NCBI GenBank assembly: GCA_036867785.1
Contig: CP145424.1
Coordinates: 124,001 to 188,000, forward strand
Source: Plasmodiophora brassicae
Taxonomy: Eukaryota > Endomyxa: Phytomyxea > Phytomyxea > Plasmodiophorida
Direction: 5' to 3'
DNA length: 64,000 bases
Positions 9,498 through 19,952 of this stretch are shown piece by piece. A program made the position numbers and the translations under genes. The notes beneath the pieces are model-generated. The model ran no database searches. It was given only the letters and a program-made list of their open reading frames with translations, and was not told the DNA's origin. The first letter of the stretch is position 1. Each line of letters begins with the position of its first letter.

Positions 9498-11878
9498 CTA
9501 CGGGTCTGCCGCCGCCGTGCACCACACCAGGGTGACGTCGTACGAGATGCGGCCGGCGTACACGCCGCCGAGCGACAGGGGCGACGTCAGCGAATGCGTC
9601 GGCGTGGGCAGGCCGGGGTCGTCGCCGCCGCCGTGCTGGGCCAGGACGGGCGCGACCTGTCGAAAGTCGGCGACGCCGAACCCGATCGGGCCGGGTCGGT
9701 CGGCGCCGTCGGCCCCGGCGACCTCGACGTGGAACGGCATCTGGACCAGGCGGGCCAGGTTCGTGTACCGTATGGGGAACAGGTCGCGCGGTCGCTGCGG
9801 GTCCAGCGTCGCCTTGCCGTGCGGCAGGACCGGCGACCGCAGCTTGACGGTCGGCGCCGGCACCGGGTTGTCCAGCGCGTCCGTCACGAGGACGACGGCG
9901 AACGACAGGTCCAGGCGGGCGTACCGCGGGTCGCAGCACGGCTGGTAGTAGAAGGTGTCCATCTCGAACACCGAGTAGATCGGCTTGTGGTCGCTCGTGC
10001 AGACGTCCTTGCAGATGCTGAACTCGAGCTGGCGCGACGGCACCCTCGACTTCCACAGGATGCGGTCGCACCAGGCCGGCGACCGCACCGGGTTGTAGTC
10101 GAGGACGCACCCGGGCAGGACCTTGAACGACGGCTCAAAGTCGTAGGCGCCCTCGACGAACTCGCACAGGACGCCGTTCGCCTGCATCTCGTGGCGCAGC
10201 TGGTCCTTGGCGAACAGGCGCGGCCACTGCCGGTGCCGGATCAGCTCGATCATCAGGTTGAACTGCTCCGGGCTGGGCGTCTTCGCCGACCCCTGGCTGC
10301 CGAAGTCCACCCGGTAGTTCAGGTCGCCCATCAGGACCAGGTGGTCGAACTGGTGCACCGCGTCCGTCATCGTCGACGCGAACTGGATGCCGCGCAGGAT
10401 GTCGCTCAGGTCGGCGTTGCGCCTCGCCGATCGGTGCTGCACAGACACGGGGGGAGCGATCGGTCAGAGCGCGGCCCAACGGCGCCAGCGACAGTATGGG
10501 GGGCGACCTGATGCGCGGCCAGGTGCATCGACACGAAGCAGAACGACGAGTGGCGCAGTTGCAGGGCGACGCAGGCGCCGCCCTTGTTGCCGAGCACGTG
10601 GCCGACGCCGGTCGCCACCGTCCGCCGCTTCGGCGTCGTGATCAGCGACGCGATCCGGCTGCTGGCGAACACGACGATCCGGATGCCCCACAGGCCCTCG
10701 TGCTTGACGAGGACGTAGTCGTCGGGGCCGCCCAGCGCCTGGTGCAGGCTGCCGACCCAGTCGTCGACGCAGGTCGTGAACGGCGGCCGCGGGTCGTAGA
10801 CGCACTCCTGCGAGGCGATCGCCACCAGGTCGCACAGGCTGGCCCGATGCAGCCACCGGCGAACGTCGTCGGGCGGCGCCGCCTCGCCGACGTTCCACGT
10901 GCCCGTGAACACGCTGATGCCCTGCGTGAAGATGGCGTCGTCGTCCAGGGGGCGCTGCGCCGCCACCAGGTCGAGGCGATCGCGCAGGAACGCCGGCGTC
11001 TGCATCGTGGCGTCGGCGACCGTGTCGGCCGGGACGGCGTACACCTGCAGGTGGAGCTGGGATCCGGACTCGCGCCCGTACCGGTCGGCCAGCGACAGCC
11101 ATCGGTGCAGGCCGCAGGCGCGGCCCTGCCCGAACAGGTCGCGATCGAGGTCCAGGCGCGACACGTCCAGGTTGAAGGCGCCCTGCAGCGACGTGTCGTC
11201 GAAGAACGACATCGTCTTGCTCGCCGTGCAGTAGACGGCGACGTGCAGGACGTCGTCGGGCGTGACGGCGCCGAACGACAGGATCTCGTTCCAGGTCGGC
11301 GGGATCGCATCCGACGCCGACGTGCGCTGGCAGTGCCAGGGGGCGGGCAGGGCCCGGGCCGGCGCCGGGTCCTGCCGGACGTGCGTCACCTCGGCGTGGC
11401 AGTGGAACGACCCGCCGGCGTTCGCCTTCTGCCAGTCCAGGTTGCGGACCTCGAGGACGCGAACGTGCAGGACCCACTGGCCGGTCTGGCGCTGCCAGCG
11501 CCGGCGGCGCTCGGCGACGGCGTCGGCGGCGGCGGCCGCGTTGATGGCGTGGACCCAGGCGGCGGCCGCGTTGATGCTCGACGACTTGAGGCGCAGGACG
11601 CCGAACGACGTCAGCAGGTGGAAGTGCTTCGGCGACTTGTGCGGGACGGGCGCGTGCTCCAGGCGCGGGACGGCGGCGACGTCGTACAGCGGCAGGATCT
11701 CGGCGGGCGCCGCCTGCGATCGGTAGGCGCGCTCCGATTTGAACGCGAACAGGACGGCGTCGGTCAGGACGTAGAACAGCTTCTTCTTTTTGGCCTGCGG
11801 TCGCGACCGCCACAGCGACCCGTGGCGGGTGACGCGCGCGCTGTCCGCCTCCACGACGTTATCGTCGTCGTCGGCCAT
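9498..11878 (-). CDS. PH-C2 inositol-polyphosphate 5-phosphatase
   Basis: Two exons, 11878-10508 and 10436-9498. The 71-base intron is GT-AG in phase 0 and rebuilds MHLAAHQ|HRSARRN. The product is 769 residues. A PH domain covers about residues 15-115 (TRHGSLWRSR, KLFYVLTDAVLFAF, WVHAIN) and a C2 domain about 145-320 (WVLHVRVLEVRNLDW, PTWNEILSF). The catalytic 5-phosphatase domain then follows, with the family motifs GTWNVGE, SMHLAAH, MGDLNYRVDF, WCDRILW and TSDHKPIYSVF, and a C-terminal beta-rich region (LDLSFAVVLVTDALDNP) that may be another C2-like module. The enzyme would remove the 5-phosphate from phosphoinositides or soluble inositol phosphates at membranes. I start it at MADDDDNVV because the frame upstream is Gly/Arg low complexity, though the frame stays open to 12058. 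Confidence 0.92.
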
Positions 11879-12294
11879 GCCGGGCGCGCGACCCGCCCGC
11901 CGCCCCTGGGCGATCCCGCCAAATTGGAAACGGCCGCGCGCCCCTCCCCGACGACTGGCGGCGGCGGGGCGTGCCGGCGTGACGTGACGTCGGTCGGCAC
12001 TTGGCACGGACCCTCGACCACCACCACCACCACCACCACAGCAAAACACGGATCGCACCCGAGTCCTATTTTCAGGACCGGGGCAGTGGTGCGCTACACA
12101 TCAGGCGCAGTTCACTGCACTGCACTGCCGTCCGACTACCTACGACGTAACACCTTCGCTGCATACCACCTGTGCAGCCTGGTGCGACTGGGGTCGCCGT
12201 CTGTTAGCTGCCGACGGGATCAAAACGCCGCCCGCAGTCGCCAGACAGAGAGAGGCTCCGGCGGCGTTGCTGCGGCTGATTCGCGCTGTGCGCG
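11879..12294. other. Divergent intergenic region, 5-phosphatase / UBE2T-like
   Basis: 416 bases between two divergent start codons. It contains a short ACC triplet run near 12018-12038 and no gene that I can support. It is presumed to hold both promoters. Confidence 0.3.
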
Positions 12295-13130
12295 ATGCTG
12301 TCGTCGCGGATGCCGCGCGAGCTGCGCCTGCTGAGCGAGTCGCCGGCGCCGGGGATCGCCGCCTGGCCCAGGGACGAGTCGTGCATGACGCTGCTGGACG
12401 CGCGCATCGCCGGCCCGCCCGGGTCGCCCTACGAAGGCGGCAGCTTCCGCCTCGAGGTCGGCGTCCCGGACCGGTACCCGTTCGAGCCGCCCAAGGTAAA
12501 AACGGGCGTCGTCGAGCGCTCTCGTTGGATTGTCGCCCGTCTACAGCGGTGTTCGATCGCCAGGTGAAGTTCCTGACGCCGATCTACCATGCGAACATCG
12601 ACGCGGCCGGTCGCATCTGCCTGGACACGTTGAAGATGCCGCCGAGTGGCGCCTGGACGCCGTCGCTGAACATCTCGACGGTCCTGTCCTCGATCGCCCT
12701 GCTGATGGGCCATCCGAACCCGGACGGTGTGGTCGCTCGCGACCCTGCCCCGACGTGTCTGCGTAGCTGACGGGCGACACCACAGATGGTCTGGTCGCCG
12801 AGATCGCCGAGCACTGCCAGCGGGATCGCGCCGGGTACGATGCGACGGCCAGGGAGTGGACCAGGCGGTATGCGATGGACGGCGACGTGCCGAAGCAGGA
12901 GACGAAGCCGTCGTCGTCGTCGCGTGACGGTACGGACGACGATTCGTCCGATGACGACAGCCGGGAGGGCGCCCCTTCGGTTCGTCATGTGATCGTTCCG
13001 TCCGTCTGACGTAGCGCTGTCCTGACTGTTGTGCCTGCGCGTATCGGTGTAGGAGCGTCCAAGCACGAAGCGTGCCCTGGGCGAACCCGCATCGTCGTCG
13101 TCCGGCAAGCGCCCCTGCCCGGATGTGTAA
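12295..13130 (+). CDS. UBE2T: Ubiquitin-conjugating enzyme E2, UBE2T-like
   Basis: Four exons: 12295-12495, 12564-12726, 12786-12988 and 13053-13130. Introns are 68, 59 and 64 bases, all GT-AG, with matching phases; the product is 214 residues. The UBC fold is complete: [36 protein letters not shown], then [22 protein letters not shown] containing the catalytic Cys of the ICLD motif (HPN is HAN here), and [19 protein letters not shown]. This series follows human UBE2T closely, including the LK-PP-GAW-PSLNI segment. UBE2T is the E2 that works with FANCL to monoubiquitinate FANCD2/FANCI in interstrand-crosslink repair. The tail of about 60 residues is Ser/Asp/Lys-rich and ends KRPCPDV; the fourth exon is supported by splice signals and frame only. 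Confidence 0.9.
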
Positions 13131-13929
13131 ACGCTTCGCCAGTGTATTCCATGTGTCGGTTCCGTGTCCGCTCTCTAGGGTGCTGTCGTCTACGTTTGTA
13201 GATTATGGCGCCTGCGCCGGGCCTGTCGGGGGTCGTGCACGGCTACCTATCGCAGCAACGGGTACATGCTGGCTGTGGGCCGGGTACATGCTGGCTGTGG
13301 GCCGGACGTTGAACCCAGTCGGACAGGTTACCACGATCGCTGCCGGACGACGCCACGCCGAGTTGCAGGCAACGTCGACCGCTGCCGTTATGTCGTCCCC
13401 GTTGCCGGTGTCGGTGGACGTCTCCCGTGCCTCATAGACCGTAATGCCAAGGGGTCTTCGCCGGCGCCCTGGTACAGACGTTGCCAACACATCGGGCCTG
13501 CACCGGCGAACCTCAAGATCAGGCGGATCGCCCTCAACGTCCACGCGTGCCTGGTCGTCTGCGGGCTTGCGCAGCGCCAAGCGCACGCTCTAGCGGTCGT
13601 ATAGAAGATCGCCGGACGGGCAATCGGTCGCTGGGTCAGGAATATTGTTTTCCACTAGAAACGAGCAATGTCGCGGGTCTGCAGGTTCCCGCCTGCTACA
13701 ATAGCTGGCGTCGGCTGAAGAGCGAGCAGTACGCCTCCCATTTGTTTGGCATACTGCAACCTGACATGCTGCTTGTAGCAGTGGTGCTTGCCGCCCGTGC
13801 CGCTACTCCCGTCCGCGCCACATAAGCCAAGATAGTATAGATACGCCCGTGCCAGCCAGTAATAAGTAGCGACTGCCCCCGCGCCACGGAGTCCGCCGCG
13901 GACTTCGTGGCCCCCGCAGAAGTTGCGAG
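13131..13929. other. Intergenic region between UBE2T-like gene and eIF4E
   Basis: About 800 bases with no recognisable gene. A tandem pair of a unit of about 23 bases (GGTACATGCTGGCTGTGGGC plus flank) lies near 13259-13305. Several frames of about 110 residues are open on both strands but show no domain and are expected at this GC content. The last part should contain the eIF4E promoter. Confidence 0.4.
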
Positions 13930-14538
13930 ATGGCATCTGCCGACGTGACGCCGCCAGCATCGGACGCTGCTGCGCCTGGGTCGTCGTCCGCGGTCGACCC
14001 GGCCCCGGTACATCTGCTGCTGTCGAAATGGACGCTCTGGTTCGACTCGCCGCAGGGCGGTCGCCAGTCGTACACGAACGTCGACTGGGGCGCCAAGATG
14101 AAGGAGGTCCTGTCGTTCGAATCGGTCGAGGACTTCTGGCGCCTCTTCAACAACATCAAACCGCCGTCGGCCATTGCCACGAACGCGAACTACCACCTGT
14201 TCAGGCACGGGGTCCAGCCCGCCTGGGAGGACCCGATGAACGCCAACGGCGGGCGATGGAAGATTGAGCTGAAGAACCCGCAGGAGTTCGACTCGCTCTG
14301 GCGATTAATCACGGCCGCCATCGTCGGCGAGGCGTTCGACTGCAGCGACCACGTGTGCGGCGTGATTGCCAGCCCGCGCAAGAACGTCCTCCGCATCAGC
14401 GTCTGGATGAAGGACGCCGCCGACGAAGCGGCCGTCGTTACGGTCGGCAAGGCCCTGAAGGACGCCATCAAGTACGCGAACGCCATGGACTTTGAGGAGC
14501 ACAACAAGAAGTCGTCGTCGAAGAAGATCACCGTCTAA
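13930..14538 (+). CDS. eIF4E: Translation initiation factor 4E (mRNA cap-binding protein)
   Basis: A single-exon frame of 202 residues from ATG 13930 to TAA. It carries the eight tryptophans expected of eIF4E in order: SKWTLWFD, VDWGAKM, EDFWRLFNNI, PAWEDPMN, GGRWKIEL, LWRLI and ISVWMKD. The two cap-stacking Trp positions and the PxWED acidic cap contact are intact, and the dorsal FWRLF segment would bind 4E-binding partners. The N-terminus is Ala/Pro/Ser-rich. It binds the 7-methyl-G cap and recruits eIF4G for translation. The Trp pattern suggests class I, but the isoform role cannot be decided from one copy. Confidence 0.97.
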   Translation: MASADVTPPASDAAAPGSSSAVDPAPVHLLLSKWTLWFDSPQGGRQSYTNVDWGAKMKEVLSFESVEDFWRLFNNIKPPSAIATNANYHLFRHGVQPAWEDPMNANGGRWKIELKNPQEFDSLWRLITAAIVGEAFDCSDHVCGVIASPRKNVLRISVWMKDAADEAAVVTVGKALKDAIKYANAMDFEEHNKKSSSKKITV

Positions 14539-14655
14539 AATGGTGGCCATTCCTACGTCTGTGTGTGTGTGGTGCATGACGTTCGTGAAGGCCCAGCAGT
14601 GGGCTAGGGCTAAGCTTTAGGGTTGCGCCCGCAACGGCCCCGACTGATCAACGAT

Positions 14656-16820
14656 ATGGAGGGCGAGCTGCGCGGCGTGTTGCAGTCGACGAACGAGTCG
14701 CTGGAGGCGCTGCGCGACGCGCACGAGCTGCTGAAGAAGGCGCATGCGAGGCAGGCGGAGAAGCTGGCGGCGGCCGAGGCGCGCGCCCAGGAGGCCGAGG
14801 CGGCGCGCGAGCGCACGCTCGGCGAGTGCCGCGCGCTGTACGCCGACTGGGGCGCGCAGCTGAACGCGCAGGCCCTGGAGTTCAAGGCCGTCGAGGCGCA
14901 GATGGTCCCGCTGCACCAGGTGCAGCTCGCCAGGCTCGCCGCCGCCGACGACCTGCGCCAGGCGCACAGCGCCGAGGTCGCCGACCTGCAGGCGAGGGTC
15001 GACGCGGCCCGCGACGCCCTGCACCAGTCCAGGAGGGAGTGCCAGAGCGCCCGGGCGCAGCTCGACGACGCCGTCGCCGAACGCGACACCTGCGTCAGGA
15101 TGCGCGACGGCCAGACGGCGCAGATCCACGAGTGCGCGCGCCCTCCCCGTCCTGTTGCGCGCTATTTCTGACGTCGCTGCGCGCGCAGGTTGCGGAAGGC
15201 GCGCCTGGACGAGGCGTCGCGGGCCGACGCGATCCGGAGCGACCTGACGGACCAGATCCGGGACCTGGACAGGAAGCTGTCCGAGCAGCGCCTGACGAAC
15301 GGGCAGTTGCGCGCCGAGCTCGACGACGTGCGCGCCGACAACGACAAGGTGACCGCGTCGAGGGCCGCCCTGGAGCTGCAGCACATCCAGGACGTCAAGC
15401 AGCTGCAGTCGCAGATCGGCATCCTGTCTGCCCAGCTCGACATGGCGGCCGCGAGGACGTCCGCCGCGAACGACGCCCGCGACCAGGCGCTGGCCCAGCT
15501 GCGCGACGTCGAACTCGATTGCAGACGCCTACGCCTGCAGGGTAAGCCGGGCGCGACGCGAAGACACCGACCGACCGACCGAACGTGGCTGGCTGTGTAG
15601 TGCTGGAGCAGGAGCGGTGCCTGGCAGAGGAGCGGACGGCGCACGACCGCGAGCGCGTCGAGGCCAAGGCGCGATACGACCAGGACCGCGTGCAGCTGGA
15701 AGGCGGGCGGGCGCACCTGGAGCGCCAGGTCGAGAACCACCTGGCGCGGATCGCCCAGCTGGAGCGCAGCGCGCAGGACGCCGTCGCCCAGCACGAGGAA
15801 CGCACCCGGACCCTGGAGGCCTCCTGCAAGGACGAGGTCGACGCCGCCCAGACGGCCCTGCAGGCCCTGCAGGGCCGCGTCCGCGACCTGGAAGCCGCCC
15901 TGGCCAAGGCACAGGACCAGGCGGCGCTGAGCGACGAGCGATTGCAGGCCGAGGTACCCACTCGATGAGGGCTGGCGCTGCGTGGCGGGCTGACGCGCGC
16001 CTAGGTCGGCCGGGCAGCGCAACAGGAGCAGGACGCGCGGGCGGCGCTGGAGACGAGCCGAGGCGAGGTGTCCCGGCTGGAGGCCAGCCTGGCGCGTGTT
16101 CGTGCCGAATGCGACGCGGCGACGAACGCGCAGCGGGTGCTGCAGGCCCAGGTCGACGAGCGCAACGTCGCCGTGAAAGCGGCACAGGCCGCCTGCCGGC
16201 AGACCGAGGGCGACCTGAAGGCCGCCAACGAAGCCGTCGCGCGATGGCAGCAGAAGGTGAGCGGCGAGGGGACGGCGGTGCGCGCTGATGATGAGTGCCT
16301 GGGCGGCAGGCGACGTCGCTGGAGGTGGACGGCGCCAGGGAGTCGGCCGAGTGGAGCGCCGAGCGCACGCTGCTGGTCGGCCAGGTGCAGGACCTGGACC
16401 AGCGGTACCGACAGGCGGCCCTGAAGGTGAAGGACCTCGAGGCGGAGGCGGCGCAGTCGCAGGCGGCGCTGGAGGCGACGATCCGCAGCCTGAAGAAGGT
16501 ACGGACGGGCTGGCCCTCCCCGACCCGGTTGTACCGACGATCTGAACGGTGGAACGCCCCCACAGGACCGCCTGAAGCAGAAACAGACGACGAAAGAGCT
16601 GCGGGAGCGCCTGGCGGATGTGATACGCGAGCTGGCTGCTGTGAAACAGGTGCGGCGTGTACCGCGGGCGCGCTCCGGGCGCGCGATGCACTGACAGGGC
16701 AGTGACGTCGGACAGGGCGCCAGCGAAGGTGACCCGATGCCGTCCATCAAGGAGCTCCTGGAGCAGCAGAGCGAGTCGGACGCGCAGATCAAGGATCTCA
16801 TGGCCCGGATACCCATCTAG
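14656..16820 (+). CDS. Long coiled-coil protein of unknown function
   Basis: Seven exons: 14656-15131, 15189-15541, 15601-15953, 16005-16256, 16310-16498, 16566-16649 and 16716-16820. The introns are 51-66 bases, GT-AG, and all phases close, giving 603 residues. Almost the whole product is heptad-rich coiled coil dense in Ala/Glu/Gln/Arg/Leu (for example LEALRDAHELLKKAH and LEAELARVRAE-like stretches), with no globular domain. The first in-frame ATG (MEGELRGVLQ) is used. Such proteins are usually cytoskeletal, centrosomal, Golgi-tether or flagellar-root components; nothing here decides which. It converges with the DBF4 gene. The continuous coiled coil across every splice is the main support for the model. 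Confidence 0.8.
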
Positions 16821-16977
16821 CGCGCCTACACACTGCTGGACGTCGTCGTCCACTCCCTGCGTGTCCATCTACACGAATACACGGGCGACATCCGCTGCCA
16901 TCCATTCAGGCACGCAGGAGGGTGGACGGGGCCACCACTGGCGCTCCGCATGAACGTTCGTTGGACAGCATATACGT

Positions 16978-18104
16978 TTACGATATTTGGCGGTCCTCGA
17001 GCACGGAGGGTACGACGGCCCGGTCCAGGTCTCGTAGGCGTTCCAGGACGGGTACCGCGCCCAGCTGCTCGATGAGCTTGTCCAGCTGCGCCCAGCGGGA
17101 CGCGTCGTCGCAGACGGCGGCCCGGTGCGCGTCCGACGCGCAGTGCAGGTCGACATCGGCGACCATCACTTTGCAGGACTCGCAGTACCCGGCCCGCGTC
17201 GTCGTCGTCGTCGTCTTCTTCGCCTTCTTCCTCGGGCGATCCAATTCCAGCGCCGACGCTAGGCTCCTGCACCGCCGGGAGACGAACGGGCAATCCGGCG
17301 GGAACGAATCGGAGTGCAGGCGGGGCGGGCCGTCGACGAGCTCCTTCCACTGCGACGACGAACCCGGGTCAGATGCGAGTGCGACCTGCCGCGCGATCGC
17401 GCCGTCCCGCTTACGATGGGCAGGTGCTCCTCCTGCAGGTCCTGCAACCCGACCTTGTTCCTCGTGTACGAGGGCAGCTCGCGCGTGCTCGCCCGCCTGA
17501 GACACAGCGACAACCCGCCGGTCAGCGTTTCGACGAGGACCCCATTCCTCATCGGGACGGCGGACGCAGACCTGGGCTTCTCCAGCGACGTGGTGGTCGG
17601 CTGGCGCGACTTGACGCGCCTGAGCAGGGCGTCGACGGTGATGACGGCGACGCCGAGGTGCCGGGCGCGTTCGATGTGGTCGATGCGCTGCACGGGGTCG
17701 ACATGGGCGCCGGCGCCGGCCGACGCCTTCAGCGCCAGCTGCGCCGAGCGTTTCCTCGCCGACGCGATCGTCCTGGCGATCGGTTCGACCGCGTTGTGCT
17801 GCGACAGCGGCCGCTTGCGGTTCGACACGAGGTACTGGACGCCCGGCGACAGGATCGGGACGAGGCGGGCGCCCTGGCCGGACAGGGCGCGCCTGATCGA
17901 CGACAGGCGAGAGGACACAACGGTGCAGTCGGGGTCGACGGCGAACGCGACGCCCAGGACGCCGCCGCCGCCGGTGGACCGCGCCCTGTCGTGGTGCGAT
18001 TCCGACGCGACGCTCGAGTGGCGGCTGACCAACAGGGCGCCCGGCGCCGCCCCCAGCGTCGCCGTGCTGTCGCTGCGCTTCGGATCCGGCAAAGGGGGCA
18101 GCAT
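16978..18104 (-). CDS. DBF4: DBF4-type regulatory subunit of Cdc7 kinase
   Basis: Two exons, 18104-17415 and 17349-16978. The 65-base GT-AG intron is phase 0; the product is 353 residues. The N-terminal part has a BRCT-like motif N (VVSSRLSSIRRALSGQGARL, then ARHLGVAVITVDALLRRV). A short PFV-containing segment (PPDCPFVSRR) resembles motif M. The C-terminus is a clear DBF-type zinc finger: GYCESCKVMVADVDLHCASDAH with the C-x2-C and H-x-H pair, followed by WAQLDKLIEQL. DBF4/ASK activates Cdc7, which phosphorylates MCM helicase to fire replication origins. A Lys/Thr run just before the finger (KKAKK plus six Thr) could be a nuclear signal. The zinc finger is diagnostic; the motif M assignment is tentative. 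Confidence 0.88.
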
Positions 18105-18585
18105 GGCGTGTGCGCGCCAATGATACTGTCGGCGCGGATCGACGCCGGACGACGCGGGCTGCCCCTGGCCCCGGGGGGTCGACAGACAGACGCGGCAGCC
18201 CGAAGAGATCCGAAGTTGGCGCCCGGCGCGGCGTCCCCAGAGGCGCGCGCAAAAAAACACACACCGGGTGCCAGCGAGTTGCGAGCGTTTTTTTCGGTTT
18301 GTTGGTCGACCTGCTGCTGCTGGCTACTGGCCCGGTCTGCGCGCGCCACAGTCACACAGCGACGACCATTGCGCGGCATATCGCCGCTGGTCTGCGGGGC
18401 CTGCCACGGCAGAGACGACTCGAACGACGATAGCGTTATGGCGCTGGTCGAATTCGGGTAGGCACTCGAAGGAGGGCGACATCACGGTTTGGGGCGATGA
18501 AGGGCGCAGGTTCGGCCGCGTGCTGGCGGACGGTCGGCCGTTCGGCCGGATGTCGGCCGCCCCGGCAAAGCAGTTCCGTTCCAGG
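18105..18585. other. Divergent intergenic region, DBF4 / secreted protein
   Basis: 481 bases between divergent starts, with short poly-A and poly-T runs near 18250 and 18290. No gene is supported. In-frame codons upstream of the secreted protein's ATG extend to about 18268, so a longer N-terminus is possible, but that would bury the signal peptide. Confidence 0.3.
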
Positions 18586-19164
18586 ATGAAGCTGGTCTGC
18601 GGCGTCGTAGCGCTGGCCCTGGTTTCGGGCGCCCTGTCCGCTGAGTTCTCCTGCGACAACAGCACGCTGATCTACGTGGTCGACGACCCGAACAACCAGA
18701 CGGAGGCGTTCTCGGCGTCGAACCCGTTCGCCGGTGGCATCGTGTTGACGCATATCAACAACGCCACGTCGACCTACCACTGGAGTGCCTCGAACAAGAC
18801 GTGGGTGAAAGACGCCAGCCCCGTGCAGCAGTGCAACGTCAGCGTCATCACCGACCACGACACGTTCCCGAAGTGCCTCAACGTGAGCGGGATGCCGTTC
18901 TGCCAGGCGCCACCCGAGCTGATCGTCAAGCAGCGAGCGAGGACGAACCTGACGACCGCCGAGATTCGTTCGCAACCGCCAATCGTATCGCTCGTCTGCG
19001 AGACGCCCAACACCGCGTTCCTGAACGTGGTCCTCGGGCAGCTCGGGTCCCGTTTCCTGACCGCATACGCCAACGAACAGGTCCTGAAACAGCAACCAGA
19101 GTACAACAGCAACACCGTAAGCTTCATCACGGCGCTTTCCAACAAGACCTCTTGCAATGCCTGA
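18586..19164 (+). CDS. Small secreted Cys-containing, heavily glycosylatable protein
   Basis: 192 residues from ATG 18586 to TGA 19162-19164, single exon. The start is chosen because MKLVCGVVALALVSGALSA is a textbook signal peptide with an Ala-x-Ala-type cleavage site. The mature part of about 173 residues has six cysteines, enough for three disulfides, and eight N-x-S/T sequons (for example NST, NQT, NAT, NKT, NVS). There is no membrane segment and no recognisable domain. It is probably exported or lumenal. In a parasite this profile would make it an effector candidate, but that is inference. Confidence 0.65.
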   Translation: MKLVCGVVALALVSGALSAEFSCDNSTLIYVVDDPNNQTEAFSASNPFAGGIVLTHINNATSTYHWSASNKTWVKDASPVQQCNVSVITDHDTFPKCLNVSGMPFCQAPPELIVKQRARTNLTTAEIRSQPPIVSLVCETPNTAFLNVVLGQLGSRFLTAYANEQVLKQQPEYNSNTVSFITALSNKTSCNA

Positions 19165-19319
19165 TCCTGTTACCATCGTTTGAGTCTGCCTGGTGTGACG
19201 GTTCTGGATAAACACTTTGCGCAACGTTCTCTCTATATCAGTTGCCGTTGGCCGGTCAGTCGACTGGCGAGCACTGCCGGCGACGGGGTCCGCGGCGGAC
19301 TCCGTGGCACAGCCGGGCC

Positions 19320-19787
19320 ATGGCGGGACGGGCGCGCCTCGTCACCTTCGAGCTGGATCGCAGCGAATCGGAACGTCTGGCCCGGTCGTGGCTGGCGGCA
19401 ACGTCGGGCTGTGATACGGTCGATGCAGAATCAGTCGTGGAACCAGAAACCTGCGCGGCGGCACCTGCACGGCGGTGCGGTCTGGGTGCGAAACCGTCAC
19501 ACCAGCAGTCGACCCTGACGTCGACACCAGTCATCCGCAAGATCACGAAAGCCATTGCAAGGCGTGCGGATGACGTCGTCGACCTTCGCAAAAGAACTAT
19601 CGACGACGACGACGACGACGATGACGATGATGATGATTGCCGAGGCAAGGCAACGGAGAAACGGCGCAAGTCGTATTCCGAGTTCCAGTCGTCGCTGGCG
19701 TCGACGGACGACATCCAGCGCGCAATCCGCCAGACCGCCAAGAAACGCAAGCAGCGCGGCCGACAATCGTCGAGCAACGACCCCTGA
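19320..19787 (+). CDS. Small acidic/basic protein of unknown function
   Basis: 155 residues from ATG 19320 (MAGRARLVTFELDRSESERL). The middle contains a run of 12 Asp encoded by GAC/GAT repeats, followed by a Lys/Arg-rich segment (EKRRKSYSEFQSSL) and a basic C-terminus (TAKKRKQRGRQ). It looks nuclear or nucleolar: acidic tract plus bipartite basic signals. No family is recognised. It lies 155 bases after the secreted-protein gene on the same strand and converges with the next gene. A gene of this size with biased composition is only moderately certain. Confidence 0.45.
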   Translation: MAGRARLVTFELDRSESERLARSWLAATSGCDTVDAESVVEPETCAAAPARRCGLGAKPSHQQSTLTSTPVIRKITKAIARRADDVVDLRKRTIDDDDDDDDDDDDCRGKATEKRRKSYSEFQSSLASTDDIQRAIRQTAKKRKQRGRQSSSNDP

Positions 19788-19821
19788 TGGAACCATATAG
19801 TATTCGCATAAGTTATTTACC

Positions 19822-19875
19822 CATTTATGTGTGCGTGTGTGTGTGTATGTGCGTGTGTGTGCATGCCAGTCTGTA
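19822..19875. repeat. GT-rich microsatellite
   Basis: An imperfect (GT)n tract with CG and AT interruptions lies in the convergent gap between the poly-Asp gene and the 790-residue gene. Confidence 0.8.
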
Positions 19876-19952
19876 TATGTAAGGTCTCTAGGGTTTATCG
19901 CTATATCGCGCCCTACCGAGCCGACTTCGACATCCTGCTTGGTGCGGCGTCG

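Noticed and set aside
10496-12334. A 612-residue plus-strand frame opposite the 5-phosphatase
   Set aside because: Antisense shadow; the minus-strand enzyme motifs are unambiguous and the plus frame has no recognisable domain.
13203-13825. Open frames of 110-130 residues between the UBE2T-like gene and eIF4E
   Set aside because: No domain, no splice-consistent extension, and overlapping frames on both strands as expected at this GC content.
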